A stretch of DNA of 64,000 nucleotides from Paenibacillus sp. sptzw28 (GTDB lineage: Bacteria > Bacillota > Bacilli > Paenibacillales > Paenibacillaceae), in NCBI RefSeq assembly GCF_019550795.1, contig NZ_CP080545.1, positions 5,127,501 through 5,191,500 of the forward strand, given 5' to 3'. The translations under genes and the position numbers were made by a program. Of the stretch, positions 9,571 to 18,945 are shown piece after piece. Position 1 is the stretch's first letter. The number at the start of each line of letters is the position of its first letter. The notes under the pieces were generated by a model that saw nothing but the letters and a program-made list of their open reading frames with translations, did not search any database and was not told the origin of the DNA.

Positions 9571-9927
9571 TTATTGTACGACGGCGTTAAACGACATGAT
9601 CCACATCGAGCCGCCGACGATCGCAATGACCACGATGATGCCGAAGATCAGGGCCATTATGTTGTAGTGCGGCTTCTCGCCTTCTCGGATATGCATAAAG
9701 AAAAATAACTGTACACAAAGCTGCACCACGGCTGCGAGTACGATCGTCCAGAGAGTCGCATTTTTGCTCATTCCGCCTTTCAGTACGAGCAGCAGCGGAA
9801 TGATCGTAAGCACTATGGACAGAACGAACCCGATAACGTACGATTTCAGCGATCCGTGCGATTCATGGTGATCAATGTGATCGCCGTGACCCTGCCCGTC
9901 GTTGTGCGTACCGACCTGCATACTCAT
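9571..9927 (-). CDS. qoxD: Quinol oxidase subunit IV
   Basis: 118 residues, three hydrophobic helices (about 29-50, 58-80, 88-112), the size and layout of CyoD/QoxD. It assists assembly of the heme-copper oxidase in the cytoplasmic membrane. The N-terminus is His/Asp/Gly-rich (GHGDHIDHHESHG), which is common in Paenibacillus-type homologues. Helix motif QLCVQLFFFMHIREG is family-typical. It is the last gene of the operon, one base after subunit III. Confidence 0.92.
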   Translation of the reverse strand: MSMQVGTHNDGQGHGDHIDHHESHGSLKSYVIGFVLSIVLTIIPLLLVLKGGMSKNATLWTIVLAAVVQLCVQLFFFMHIREGEKPHYNIMALIFGIIVVIAIVGGSMWIMSFNAVVQ

Positions 9928-9928
9928 G

Positions 9929-10549
9929 CTACATCACCCCCATCAAGTATACGATGGTAAAGATGAAAATCCACACGATGTCAAGAAAATGCCAATACAA
10001 GCTGATAATCGTAATTTTGCGGCGGGTCACCGGGGTAATGCCGCGCCTTGAGAGCTGTATCATGAGCGCAATCATCCAGATGAGACCGATGGAAACGTGA
10101 ACTCCGTGCGTTCCGACAAGAGTGAAGAACGCCGAGAGAAACGCGCTGCGCGAGATTGTCGCGCCTTCACCGACCATTTTAACAAACTCGCTCACTTCAA
10201 ATCCTACAAACGCTGCGCCCAGCAGCGCGGTGACAATGAGCCATCCAATAAGCTGCTTGACATTGCCTTTATTCATTGCCAGCACGGCGAGACCGCTGGT
10301 AAAGCTGCTGGTAAGCAGTATAAATGTTTCCGCAACAAAGCCCGGTACCTCGAACAGCTCTTTACCGATTGGGCCGCCGTCGGTATGATAGCGGAGCACC
10401 ATATAGGTGGCAAACAGGGTACCAAAAATCAAACAGTCGGTGACGAGAAAAATCCAGAAGCCGAGCACCTTCATCGATTCTTGATCGTGGTGGCCGTGAG
10501 CGTGCTCGGGACTGTGTTCATGTGAATTTGCTGCCGCAGCATGCTGCAT
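9929..10549 (-). CDS. qoxC: Quinol oxidase subunit III
   Basis: 206 residues. Five transmembrane helices of the COX3 family, with FWIFLVTDCLIFGTLFATY, the conserved acidic residue in GFEVSEF and GTHGVHVSIGLIW. The start is ATG at 10549, overlapping the subunit I stop by one base (TAATG), which indicates translational coupling. The longer open frame that reaches back to 10723 lies inside subunit I and encodes basic sequence unlike the family. An N-terminal His-rich tract (HEHSPEHAHGHHD) precedes helix 1. The protein carries no redox centre in known oxidases. Confidence 0.93.
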   Translation of the reverse strand: MQHAAAANSHEHSPEHAHGHHDQESMKVLGFWIFLVTDCLIFGTLFATYMVLRYHTDGGPIGKELFEVPGFVAETFILLTSSFTSGLAVLAMNKGNVKQLIGWLIVTALLGAAFVGFEVSEFVKMVGEGATISRSAFLSAFFTLVGTHGVHVSIGLIWMIALMIQLSRRGITPVTRRKITIISLYWHFLDIVWIFIFTIVYLMGVM

Positions 10550-12519
10550 TATAACGCCCTCCCCAGCGCCGTCTCGGTCGCTCTTACTTCTTCGGCTGAA
10601 ATATAGTAATCCGTGTCGTATTGGAACGAACGGATAAGAAGCGTGACTCCGACACCAACCAGTCCTGCGACCCCCATCCACACCCAGTCGAATACGAAAC
10701 CGAAGCCGGCGACGAACCAGCAAGCGGCCATGATCACTGGCAGCGCTGAGTTTTTCGGCATATGAATCGGCTCGAAATCAGCCGCTTTCACAGCCGGTAT
10801 AAGGCCGCCGTTGCGTTCCTTCTCTTCCCAATAAGAGTCTCGTTCATGCACTTCCGGCACGATGGCGAAGTTATAAACCGGCGGCGGCGATGGAATAGAC
10901 CACTCAAGAGTCCGCGCGTTCCACGGATCGCCAGTTGTATCGCGCTCGCCATATTTGATGCTGTAGCTGATTTGCCACACCTGAAACAGAAAGCCGATTC
11001 CCATCAAGAACGCGCCTATCGTGGAAACCATATTGAGCGGCGCCCAACCCATGTCCCAACCGTACGTGTAAACGCGGCGCGTCATACCCATAAATCCAAG
11101 CGCATACTGCGGCATGAAGCAGACATAGAAGCCGATATTCCAGAGCCAAAAGGCGTACAGGCCCAATTTCTTGTTAAGCTTGAATCCAAACAGCTTCGGC
11201 CACCAATAGTAGACCCCTGCCAAATACCCGAATACTACGCCGCCGATCAGCACTTGATGGAAGTGTGCGATCAGGAAGTAGCTGTTATGGTACTGATAAT
11301 CAGCAGGTGCGACGGCCAGCATGACGCCGGTAGCGCCCCCGACGACAAAGCATGGAATAAATGCGAGTGTCCAAAGCATCGGCAGCTCCATCCTGATACG
11401 GCCCCGGAACATGGTAAAAAGCCAGTTGAATATTTTCACCCCGGTTGGTATTCCGATCGCCATTGTCGCAATGGCGAAGAAGACGTTCACGTCTGCGCCC
11501 GAGCCCATCGTAAAGAAGTGATGCACCCAGACGAAGAATGAGAGAATGCTGATGATCATCATCGAGAATACCATCGATTTATACCCAAAAACTCGTTTCC
11601 TTGAGAAGGTGCTGACGACTTCCGAGAATACGCCGAAGGCCGGAAGGATGACGATATAGACCTCAGGGTGACCCCACATCCATATGAGGTTCACATACAT
11701 CATCGGATTGCCGCTCCCGGTCATCGTGAAAAAGTGAGCTCCCAGGAACCGGTCGATAAAGAGCAGCGCCAGCGTAACGGTCAGAATCGGAAACGCAAAA
11801 ATGATAACGACGGAGCTCGAAAATACCGACCAGGTAAACAGCGGCATTTTCATTAACTTCATGCCCGGTGCACGCATTTTAAGAATGGTTACAACAAAGT
11901 TGATTCCGGTCGCAAGCGAACCAATCCCGGAAATTTGAATGCCCCATATATAGAAATTTTCCCCGACGCCCGGGCTTCCGGATAACTCGGACAGCGGCGG
12001 ATAGCTGAGCCATCCGGCATCCGGCGAGCCGCCGATGACGAAAGACAGGTTGAACAGCATCGCTCCGAATAAGAAGAGCCAGAAGCTGATTGCATTAAGA
12101 AAAGGGTAAGCTACGTCCCTTGCACCAATCTGAAGCGGTACAACCATATTGAACAGTCCGAACATCATCGGCATAGCCATGAACAATATCATGATCGTGC
12201 CGTGTGTAGTAAATATCTGATTGTAATGGTCCGCCTCCAAGAAGTGCATGTTCGGCATCGCCAGCTGCGCCCGCATCATCAGCGCATCAACTCCGCCACG
12301 GAACAGCATAAGCAGGGAAGCGATCAAGTACATCATCCCGATTTTCTTATGATCGACGGATGTGATCCATTCCCGCCAAAGCCATCCCCATTTCTTAAAG
12401 TAGAACAGGACGAATAGAATCGTTACCGAGGTGAGCGCAATAGCGACGTCCGCTCCGTAAATCAGCGGATCACCGGTCACAAAAAACGTGGAGGCAAAAG
12501 ATTTAAGCTTTTCCAGCAT
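10549..12519 (-). CDS. qoxB: Quinol oxidase subunit I (heme-copper catalytic subunit)
   Basis: 656 residues, about 15 predicted helices. This subunit reduces oxygen to water and pumps protons. Heme and copper ligands are visible: IFTTHGTIMILF, WMWGHPEVYIVILP (the CuB His with cross-linked Tyr), VWVHHFF and LIAHFHQVLIGG. The N-terminal extension before SVDHKKIGMMYL and the extra C-terminal helices are typical of quinol oxidases rather than CtaD. Heme type (aa3 or bo3) cannot be told from sequence by eye. RBS AGGAGGAG precedes the ATG; subunit II ends 17 bases upstream. Confidence 0.95.
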   Translation of the reverse strand: MLEKLKSFASTFFVTGDPLIYGADVAIALTSVTILFVLFYFKKWGWLWREWITSVDHKKIGMMYLIASLLMLFRGGVDALMMRAQLAMPNMHFLEADHYNQIFTTHGTIMILFMAMPMMFGLFNMVVPLQIGARDVAYPFLNAISFWLFLFGAMLFNLSFVIGGSPDAGWLSYPPLSELSGSPGVGENFYIWGIQISGIGSLATGINFVVTILKMRAPGMKLMKMPLFTWSVFSSSVVIIFAFPILTVTLALLFIDRFLGAHFFTMTGSGNPMMYVNLIWMWGHPEVYIVILPAFGVFSEVVSTFSRKRVFGYKSMVFSMMIISILSFFVWVHHFFTMGSGADVNVFFAIATMAIGIPTGVKIFNWLFTMFRGRIRMELPMLWTLAFIPCFVVGGATGVMLAVAPADYQYHNSYFLIAHFHQVLIGGVVFGYLAGVYYWWPKLFGFKLNKKLGLYAFWLWNIGFYVCFMPQYALGFMGMTRRVYTYGWDMGWAPLNMVSTIGAFLMGIGFLFQVWQISYSIKYGERDTTGDPWNARTLEWSIPSPPPVYNFAIVPEVHERDSYWEEKERNGGLIPAVKAADFEPIHMPKNSALPVIMAACWFVAGFGFVFDWVWMGVAGLVGVGVTLLIRSFQYDTDYYISAEEVRATETALGRAL

Positions 12520-12536
12520 TGTTGTACTCCTCCTCT

Positions 12537-13553
12537 CTAGCGGGTCTTGATACTCTGATCTTTCGCATTTCCATCTGTCGATTGAGTGTGATCCATGCCC
12601 GGCATATCACTCATATTATTCAATTTGCTCATGTCCTTCGTGTCCACATTGGTGTCCGTTTTACTCATGTTCATATCATGAGCGCGGTCGGCTCCGCCGT
12701 TCTTGGCAACCACCGAGCCAAACAGGTCGGGCGGAAATGCCGAGAATGACTTTTCAACCGATATGCCCGGCTTTGACAATTCCTTATACCCGGCATCAGT
12801 CAACTTAGGAGATGACCGTTTCACACCATCCACCCATTTATTGAAGTCGGCCTGCGGCTCCGCTATGACATTGAAGTGCATGTGAGCAAATTCCTTACCT
12901 GAGAAATTAGCGCCAGTGCCGTAATATTGGCCCGGCTTATCAGCCTGCAGCCAAAGAGACATGGCCATGCCCGGCATCGAATACTCCTGTCCGCCGAGCT
13001 GCGGAACCCAGAATGAATTCATCGGCGCGTCGCTTGTCAGCACGAAGTCCACTTGTACGCCGGCCGGGATATGCACGTAATTGACGGTCGCGATCTGTTG
13101 ATCGGGATATTGAAACAACCATTTCCAGTCGAGCGATGTGACTTGAATTTCAATCGGCTTCGTGTCCGTAATAACCGGCGGCCGGGCAAGCGCATACGTA
13201 TCGCGTGCCGTATAAGTACCGAGAATGCCAATAATAATAATCGGGATTCCCCACCAAACGATTTCCAGCACTTTGCTGTCGTCCCAGTGCGGCTGATACG
13301 GCGCCTTGTTATCCGGTTTATCGCGGTAACGCCAAATGATAAAAGCCGTTATACCGAGCACCGGAATAACGACTATGGCACACAGTATCGCTGACAAAAT
13401 TATGAGTCGGTACTGGGTTTGAGCTACCGGCCCCTGCGGGTCGAAGACGACAAATTTGCTGCTGCATCCCGTTAACAGAACCGCAGACATCAAACCGGTG
13501 GCCAGCAGCATAACGCCGCGGAGTTTAGTCGATTTCTTCATTAGCTTATTCAT
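12537..13553 (-). CDS. qoxA: Quinol oxidase subunit II (lipoprotein)
   Basis: 338 residues. Lipoprotein signal with lipobox LLTGC near residue 30, two transmembrane helices, then a cupredoxin domain (about 130-235). The CuA ligands (Cys-x3-Cys and the paired His) of cytochrome c oxidases are absent: the region reads GGQEYSMPGMAMSLWLQAD. That supports a quinol, not cytochrome c, electron donor. The tail after about residue 285 is rich in Met, Asp and His (MNMSKTD, MSDMPGMDHTQ), unusual compared with QoxA. It could bind copper (inference). It is the first gene of the operon. Confidence 0.93.
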   Translation of the reverse strand: MNKLMKKSTKLRGVMLLATGLMSAVLLTGCSSKFVVFDPQGPVAQTQYRLIILSAILCAIVVIPVLGITAFIIWRYRDKPDNKAPYQPHWDDSKVLEIVWWGIPIIIIGILGTYTARDTYALARPPVITDTKPIEIQVTSLDWKWLFQYPDQQIATVNYVHIPAGVQVDFVLTSDAPMNSFWVPQLGGQEYSMPGMAMSLWLQADKPGQYYGTGANFSGKEFAHMHFNVIAEPQADFNKWVDGVKRSSPKLTDAGYKELSKPGISVEKSFSAFPPDLFGSVVAKNGGADRAHDMNMSKTDTNVDTKDMSKLNNMSDMPGMDHTQSTDGNAKDQSIKTR

Positions 13554-13859
13554 CTCCTCGCGCTCATTCGAAAGGCACTACTCTGATGCTAGCATAGCAG
13601 ATGTACAACCCGTTGAATCGACCGTTAACAGATCCGTCAATCTTCTGTTCTTATTCCGTCACCATTCGTTCAACGGCCGTTCACGAATAAGGATTATTAG
13701 GTTTAATTAGTGAATTTATGTAAAAAAAAAGCGCTTCTCCCGCTTAGCGCCAAATAGGCTAAGTAGGAAAAGCGCTGCAGTTTTGCCGGCAAACCGGATT
13801 GCTGCATTATGATTTTTCCGATAGAGTGCCCTCCGACTCCCGCTTGCCGAAGACCTGCG
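13554..13859. other. Intergenic region upstream of the quinol oxidase operon
   Basis: It carries the terminator of the small membrane gene (13722-13776). The remaining 160 bases must contain the qoxA promoter. A TTGACG near 13640 on the minus strand is a possible -35 box, but no convincing partner was found. Confidence 0.4.
13722..13776 (-). terminator. Terminator of the small membrane protein gene
   Basis: Long imperfect stem on the minus strand, AGCGCTTTTCCTACTTAGCC paired with GGCGCTAAGCGGGAGAAGCG, followed by about nine T. Confidence 0.85.
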
Positions 13860-14147
13860 TTATTGCTGATCCGATTGGGTCGCCGGGCTGACTTTCACGA
13901 TCTGGCGGGTCGGCACTACCCGGAACATCGTCCCGAGTACGAGTACCTGCGTACCTCCGATAATAAAGCCGATACCGACCATAAGACCAAGGTTCGAATC
14001 CTTAAATTCATAGGCAAAGCATAAGCTGAGTACTAATCCGAGCACCATCAACGCACAGCCGACGTTCGGCAGAAGCGACATCCAACGATTGTCATCCGTC
14101 GCTTGAATGCGCTTTCCTTCGGAAATGAAGCTATCATTGTTCTTCAT
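13860..14147 (-). CDS. Small membrane protein, unknown function
   Basis: 95 residues with two clear hydrophobic helices (about 25-45 and 53-75) joined by a short loop, KDSNLG. The N-terminus is polar and the C-terminal tail ends in TRQIVKVSPATQ. No known motif recognised. GGGAGTG lies eight bases before the ATG, and a strong terminator follows, so it appears to be a monocistronic gene. Nearness to the quinol oxidase could be coincidental because each has its own terminator. Confidence 0.65.
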   Translation of the reverse strand: MKNNDSFISEGKRIQATDDNRWMSLLPNVGCALMVLGLVLSLCFAYEFKDSNLGLMVGIGFIIGGTQVLVLGTMFRVVPTRQIVKVSPATQSDQQ

Positions 14148-14253
14148 GCTTCAACACTCCCAAGACAATTTTGTAACACTATTATATCACAAAATAGCCA
14201 CGGAGTGTTCACTTTTTGTTCACAAAAGCTCGCCTATCGTTGGAGGTATGCAC

Positions 14254-15132
14254 TCAATAGCCCGTATTTGCCGCTGCGGCCATTTCTCTGCGGTATAATT
14301 CCGGGCTGCTGCCTACCGTCGCTTTGAACAATCTGCTGAAATGGGCCAAATGATTAAATCCGACTGCACGGCAGACCTCTGAGACCGACAGCTCCGGCTC
14401 GAGCCGGAACATCATTTTCGCCTGATTGATACGGCGATTATATAAGTATTTAAAAACCGTCGTACCGGTCACTTCTTTAAATAAATTGGACAAATAGGGC
14501 TTCGTTAGATGAAGTGCGGATGCGATATCATCAAGCGTTATATCATCTGTATAGCGCTCCTCCAGAAAGGAGACGACGCTTTGGACATGCTGCTCTTTAT
14601 GCGATCGGTGGCCGTAATCCCTCACCGGCTCGCTGCACCAGGAGCGTATTAGATGAAGCAGCTCCAGAAATCGCAGGACGAATCGGTCATAGGAAGCTGT
14701 TAAGCTAGAACCGGTGCCTCTCTTATATAACAGGTCCATCTCGGCCAATAGCTTTTCCAGCTCTGCCTGGTCCGGCTCGCTTAGCGAAATTCGTATGTTG
14801 CGCAGTTCTTCAAAGGCCTTAAGCAGCGCAGCCGCAGGCTCAGCCTGCAGTATTTTGTGCACATAAGCCGGATCAAAATGAACGATCGATCGAACGTATC
14901 TCCGCTGCAGGGCGGGATTCGGACAATGAAGCGTCATACCGTGCATAAGGATAAGGTCTCCCGGTTGAAGCGACATAAGCTTGTCACCGATCAAATAGTT
15001 GCATTCGCCTTCCTGAAAATAGTAAATTTCGTAGCAAGCGTGCGAATGGAACTGTGCGCCGGCCATTGGCTTATCGTTCCGGTAGCTGTATTCGATCGGA
15101 TGCTGAAGCTGCATAATGGGCGTGAACGACAC
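14254..15132 (-). CDS. AraC-family transcriptional regulator
   Basis: 292 residues. N-terminal cupin-type sensor domain (HSHACYEIYYFQEGECNYLIG, then LQPGDLILMHGMTLHCPN) and a C-terminal double helix-turn-helix. The second domain contains ITLDDIASALHLTKPYLSNLFKEVTG and SVSEVCRAVGFNHLAHFSRLF (the final F-x-R-x-F helix of AraC proteins). The start is GTG at 15132, with GGAGGAG eight bases upstream, inside a longer open frame that has no ribosome-binding site. The sugar-catabolic genes just upstream on the same strand are its likely targets. No operator was identified. Confidence 0.88.
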   Translation of the reverse strand: MSFTPIMQLQHPIEYSYRNDKPMAGAQFHSHACYEIYYFQEGECNYLIGDKLMSLQPGDLILMHGMTLHCPNPALQRRYVRSIVHFDPAYVHKILQAEPAAALLKAFEELRNIRISLSEPDQAELEKLLAEMDLLYKRGTGSSLTASYDRFVLRFLELLHLIRSWCSEPVRDYGHRSHKEQHVQSVVSFLEERYTDDITLDDIASALHLTKPYLSNLFKEVTGTTVFKYLYNRRINQAKMMFRLEPELSVSEVCRAVGFNHLAHFSRLFKATVGSSPELYRREMAAAANTGY

Positions 15133-15197
15133 GAAGGTCTCCTCCAAACAAAAGCGCTTTATCGTGCGCATGCTTATGAGAAAATTGTACCACGCTT

Positions 15198-16286
15198 TTA
15201 CTCTACGCGAACTGCCATATTTTGTGCCGTTACACACAGTTCCGCCGCCTTGAACGCATGCTCCTGCGTCATAGCGTTTTCGGTTCGGTTCAGGCAGTCG
15301 AGAATAAGCTCGCCGAAGAACGGATACCCGACCTGCCCCCCAACCGAAAAATGCGTCTCGCCAGTCTTGTTTACCAAATAGACATGATCGCCTTTTTTGT
15401 CTCGCGCAATATCGATATATTTACGGAGCTCGATATAACCGTCTGTGCCCATGATGATCGTTCTCCCATCGCCCCAGGTACCGAGACCGTCCGGTGTAAA
15501 CCAATCCACGCGGAAATAGTTCGTCGCTCCATTATCGCCGATCAGCGTCGCATCGCCGAAATCCTCCAGCTCGGGGTAATCCGGGTTTCCGTAATTCGCC
15601 ACTTTGCTGTGCACAACCTTTGCATCCTTGCAGCCCGTAAAGAATAGAAATTGCTCGATCTGATGGCTTCCTATGTCGCAAATGATGCCGCCGTACTGCC
15701 GCTTGCGAAAAAACCAATCCGGCCGCGACGCTTTGTTCAGTCGATGTGGACCGGTCCCGATAACCTGCAGAACGCGGCCGATAGCCCCTTCTTGAATAAG
15801 CCTGCCTGCGTATACAGCGCTTTCCACGTGGAGACGTTCACTGTAGTAGACCATATACTTTTGGCCCGTCTCCGCTACCTTCGTTTTGGCTGCGGCAATC
15901 TGATCAAGCGATGTGAAGGGTGCTTTGTCCGTAAAATAATCCTTGCCATGGTCCATAACCCGCATGCCGAGCGCCGACCGTTCGGACGGAATAGCCGCTG
16001 CCGCGACCAGCTTCACTTCTTTATCTTCAAGAATAGCTTCAGGTGATAAGGCCGCCCGCGCTTGCGGGTAATTCTTAAGGAATTGAGCGACCTTCTCCGG
16101 GTCCGGGTCGTAAACCCATTTCAGTGTGCCGCCCGCTTCGATTAGCCCGTTCGTCTGGCCGTAAATATGCCCGTGGTCAAGCGCCATGGCGGCGAAGATA
16201 AACTCGCCCGGGCCGCATACAGGCTCCGGCTTGGTCCCTGACACAGGCGCGTAATTCATTCCATCGTTGCGATTAATATCTGCCAT
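15198..16286 (-). CDS. Gfo/Idh/MocA-family oxidoreductase
   Basis: 362 residues. NAD(P)-dependent sugar dehydrogenase family: an N-terminal Rossmann domain, with a somewhat divergent start (FAAMALDHGHIYGQ in place of the usual GxGxxG), then DKAPFTSLDQ (the conserved K-x-[PF] segment is present as DKAPF) and a C-terminal beta-sheet domain with GGIICDIGSHQIEQFLFFTG carrying the D-x-G-x-H catalytic pattern. It lies 95 bases after its neighbour, the second dehydrogenase. The missing canonical Rossmann glycines are an oddity shared with some family branches. Substrate unknown. Confidence 0.82.
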   Translation of the reverse strand: MADINRNDGMNYAPVSGTKPEPVCGPGEFIFAAMALDHGHIYGQTNGLIEAGGTLKWVYDPDPEKVAQFLKNYPQARAALSPEAILEDKEVKLVAAAAIPSERSALGMRVMDHGKDYFTDKAPFTSLDQIAAAKTKVAETGQKYMVYYSERLHVESAVYAGRLIQEGAIGRVLQVIGTGPHRLNKASRPDWFFRKRQYGGIICDIGSHQIEQFLFFTGCKDAKVVHSKVANYGNPDYPELEDFGDATLIGDNGATNYFRVDWFTPDGLGTWGDGRTIIMGTDGYIELRKYIDIARDKKGDHVYLVNKTGETHFSVGGQVGYPFFGELILDCLNRTENAMTQEHAFKAAELCVTAQNMAVRVE

Positions 16287-16381
16287 ATCCTTGTAACCGC
16301 TCCTTTGCTCTTCAATAAAATAGTTTTGCGGCGATATAAAATCCGCTGCTTGAGATGTCCCGATCTGGCGCCGGGCACAGA

Positions 16382-17548
16382 TTAGAATGTGCCGCTAAGA
16401 TCGGCAGGCATGGAAGCTGCTTCAGGCTTGTTCTTCCGCAAAGTGGATTCTGCAATACGCTTGTTAAGCTCAGCCTCGTGCAGCTCTTCGTCAAGCGGCA
16501 GGTCAACCCAGCCGTCGAGCCAGGTCGACAGATGCATGGCATTGGATATGGTTAAACCATCAATGCCTTCTTCTCCAGGTGCCACAAGGGGAACGCCCTT
16601 CAAAACGGCATCGGTGAAGTTCTGCAAAATACCTGCATGCTCCGGATTTTTTCCCTGGGAAGGAATATCGATTTTCCAGCATTCCGGCGTGCCGAACGGA
16701 GCTTTGTTCCGTTCATTAAAGGCGGATTCGGATTCCCGCAAGCGCCAGAACGTCATGTGCCCATCTTCGATTACGATTTTGCCTCTGTCGCCCGAAACTT
16801 CGAGCCGGTTTGTTCCCGGCGCTTCCGAGGTTGCGGTAATAAATACGCCGGTTGCCCCGTTCGCATATTCCGCATAGGCCGTCACATCGTTCTCGACCTC
16901 AATGTTGCGGTGCTTGCCGAACTGGCAGAATGCGCGTATCCTCACCGGCATCATGCCGATCGTCCACTGCCACAAGTCAAGCTGGTGCGGACATTGGTTA
17001 ATGAGCACACCGCCGCCTTCGCCGCTCCACGTAGCGCGCCAAGATCCGGAATCGTAATAAACCTGTGACCGGTACCAATTCGTAATAATCCAGTTGGTGC
17101 GGCGGATTTCCCCCAGCTCACCGGAGGCAATAAGCTCGCGAAGTTTCTGATACAGAGGGTTCGTCCGCTGATTATAGACAATGCCGAATTTCTTGTCGCT
17201 TGCCGCCGCCGCTTCGTTCATCAGGCGGACTTGCTTGGCGTAAACGCCGGCCGGTTTTTCGATCAGCACATGCATTCCTTTGCCGAACGCCTGAATCGCT
17301 TCGGACGGATGATCGTAGTGAGGCGTTGCGACTATGACGGCATCCACGAGTCCAGAGTCAATCATGGAAGCAGAGTCTTCAAAAACGGCAATATCTTTTA
17401 AATGCTCCCTCGCCCACTCCCGTTTGCCCTCGAATCCGTCGCATACGGCAGTGAGTTCGGCACCATTAATAGCTCCTGACATTAATATTTTTGCGTGACC
17501 GGTACCCATGTTCCCGACCCCTATAATTCCATAGCGAAGCTTGCTCAT
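16382..17548 (-). CDS. Gfo/Idh/MocA-family oxidoreductase (second copy)
   Basis: 388 residues. Canonical Rossmann fold at the start: LRYGIIGVGNMGTGHAKILM, then VDAVIVATPHYDH and HVLIEKPAGVYA (EKP motif). The C-terminal domain carries GGGVLINQCPHQLDLWQW, with the catalytic His. ATG at 17548 overlaps the isomerase stop by four bases (ATGA), and GGAGGAG lies five bases upstream. It is more canonical than its neighbour. The pair with the TIM-barrel isomerase resembles cyclitol or keto-sugar routes (inference). Confidence 0.88.
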   Translation of the reverse strand: MSKLRYGIIGVGNMGTGHAKILMSGAINGAELTAVCDGFEGKREWAREHLKDIAVFEDSASMIDSGLVDAVIVATPHYDHPSEAIQAFGKGMHVLIEKPAGVYAKQVRLMNEAAAASDKKFGIVYNQRTNPLYQKLRELIASGELGEIRRTNWIITNWYRSQVYYDSGSWRATWSGEGGGVLINQCPHQLDLWQWTIGMMPVRIRAFCQFGKHRNIEVENDVTAYAEYANGATGVFITATSEAPGTNRLEVSGDRGKIVIEDGHMTFWRLRESESAFNERNKAPFGTPECWKIDIPSQGKNPEHAGILQNFTDAVLKGVPLVAPGEEGIDGLTISNAMHLSTWLDGWVDLPLDEELHEAELNKRIAESTLRKNKPEAASMPADLSGTF

Positions 17549-18453
17549 CCGATCTCCTCCATCCATCGGTTCATCTGATTCGCATAAATTTTAAGCATTG
17601 TCCTCGTGTCGTAAGCGCTGCTGAAATCTTCAACACCGAACCAACCGTCATAACCGACTGCCCGCAAATCGCTCAGCACCTGCTTCCATGGTACGATACC
17701 GCTTGCAATAGGCCGCCAGCCGCATGACCATGCAATCGGGTCGAGGGCATCGCCTTCGGAGCCGCCTTTACCGCTCGCTTGCGCCGCGTTCGGGTGACCC
17801 GGCGCCGGCATCCACCCGGCATTCTTCACATGAACGTGAGCAAGGTACGGGCCGAGCAGCTCAAGGCCCATCCGGTAATTCTCATATCCTTCATAGACCA
17901 TGTTGCCCGGATCGTACAATACGCCGATCTGGTCGGGATTGAAGCTGCTGACAAGACGGTGGGTAAGTGCGGCGCTTGGTACAATCGTGTTGTGATGCGT
18001 CTCGACTACCGCTTTGACGCCATAGTCTCGAGCAAGCGGTTCTACTTCCCGCAGGTAGGCAGCGGCCAGATCGAACAATTCATTGTAGTTCCGGGTTCGG
18101 TCGTATCCCGGCACTCCTACGCGAATCATCGATGCGCCAAACCGTTTAGCCAGGCGAAAAATGTTCTCGGTTGCCTCTATATCACCGCATGTAAGATAGG
18201 GCGTAATTGAGATTGTCTGGCGTTCGTGCTTGGCTGCAGCCTGCTCGAACCTAACAATGTCTTCCTCCGATGCATCGGGAGATATAGTTGCAAGGTTATT
18301 GCCCCAGAAGGACGGCTTCTCGTTCAATTTGTCTGCTGGCGTCTCTTTACAGCGCCATTCCATGCCTTTAATGCCTGCCGCCGCAGCAGCTTCACATAGT
18401 TCTTCCGGCGTCAGGTCGGGAGATGCAACCGTAAATACAGATAATTTCAACAC
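17545..18453 (-). CDS. Sugar phosphate isomerase/epimerase (xylose-isomerase-like TIM barrel)
   Basis: 302 residues. AP-endonuclease-family-2 fold. Metal-binding features are visible in the middle and C-terminal strands: KAVVETHHNTIVPS, VLYDPGNMVYEG, YLAHVHVKNAG and WFGVEDFSS. These belong to the IolE/IolI-like branch. The start is GTG (or the following TTG); there is no ATG near, and the ribosome-binding site is weak (GAGAGGATG, 14 bases away). It is the first gene of a three- to four-gene set with the two dehydrogenases and perhaps the AraC regulator. Confidence 0.85.
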   Translation of the reverse strand: MLKLSVFTVASPDLTPEELCEAAAAAGIKGMEWRCKETPADKLNEKPSFWGNNLATISPDASEEDIVRFEQAAAKHERQTISITPYLTCGDIEATENIFRLAKRFGASMIRVGVPGYDRTRNYNELFDLAAAYLREVEPLARDYGVKAVVETHHNTIVPSAALTHRLVSSFNPDQIGVLYDPGNMVYEGYENYRMGLELLGPYLAHVHVKNAGWMPAPGHPNAAQASGKGGSEGDALDPIAWSCGWRPIASGIVPWKQVLSDLRAVGYDGWFGVEDFSSAYDTRTMLKIYANQMNRWMEEIG

Positions 18454-18945
18454 TGGTTCTCTTCATCCTCTCGTTTATGAATCTCCAAATCGTTTGACTG
18501 TCATTTTCAATTTAGGCAATTGTAAAGACGTCCGAAAGGTCTTGACTAACACATCACCCCATGGTTAAGAGGCAAATATAAAACGGTTACATATTAAGAT
18601 TCCGATATGTTCAGAAACATTGTATCATATGGAAAATAGGTTGGCGGTTCGATTTCAGTTTCAATTAACCACAGTCAAATGAACAGGTGAATTAAGATAT
18701 CTCAGTAAACTCTGCCCGTTAGAAACGCACTCAGGCATGGTTGCTCTGGGGTGTATGATGGCTCATTATTTTCGGCTGATTAGGAGTACGTATACGCTGG
18801 AGAGGCGGCTGTGCTGCAGAAAAGGAGCGGCTGATTCGTGTGCAGCGGCGCGTCTCAGGTTCAATATCGGATTAGAATCCTATCGTGATCCGGCGCGCCG
18901 CTGTTTCGTGTGAACGGGAAACGGCCATTCTGTACAGAAAAGTAG
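18454..18945. other. 492-base intergenic region
   Basis: It holds the promoter region of the sugar-catabolic set and the 3' side of the peptidase gene. The only structure found is a long-range 10-base inverted repeat (CAGCGGCGCG at 18843 and its complement at 18894) with a 41-base interior. No open frame with a ribosome-binding site was seen. Confidence 0.5.

Noticed and set aside
10762..11541. A 259-codon plus-strand frame across the quinol oxidase subunit I gene
   Set aside because: It is the complement of a conserved heme-copper oxidase gene.
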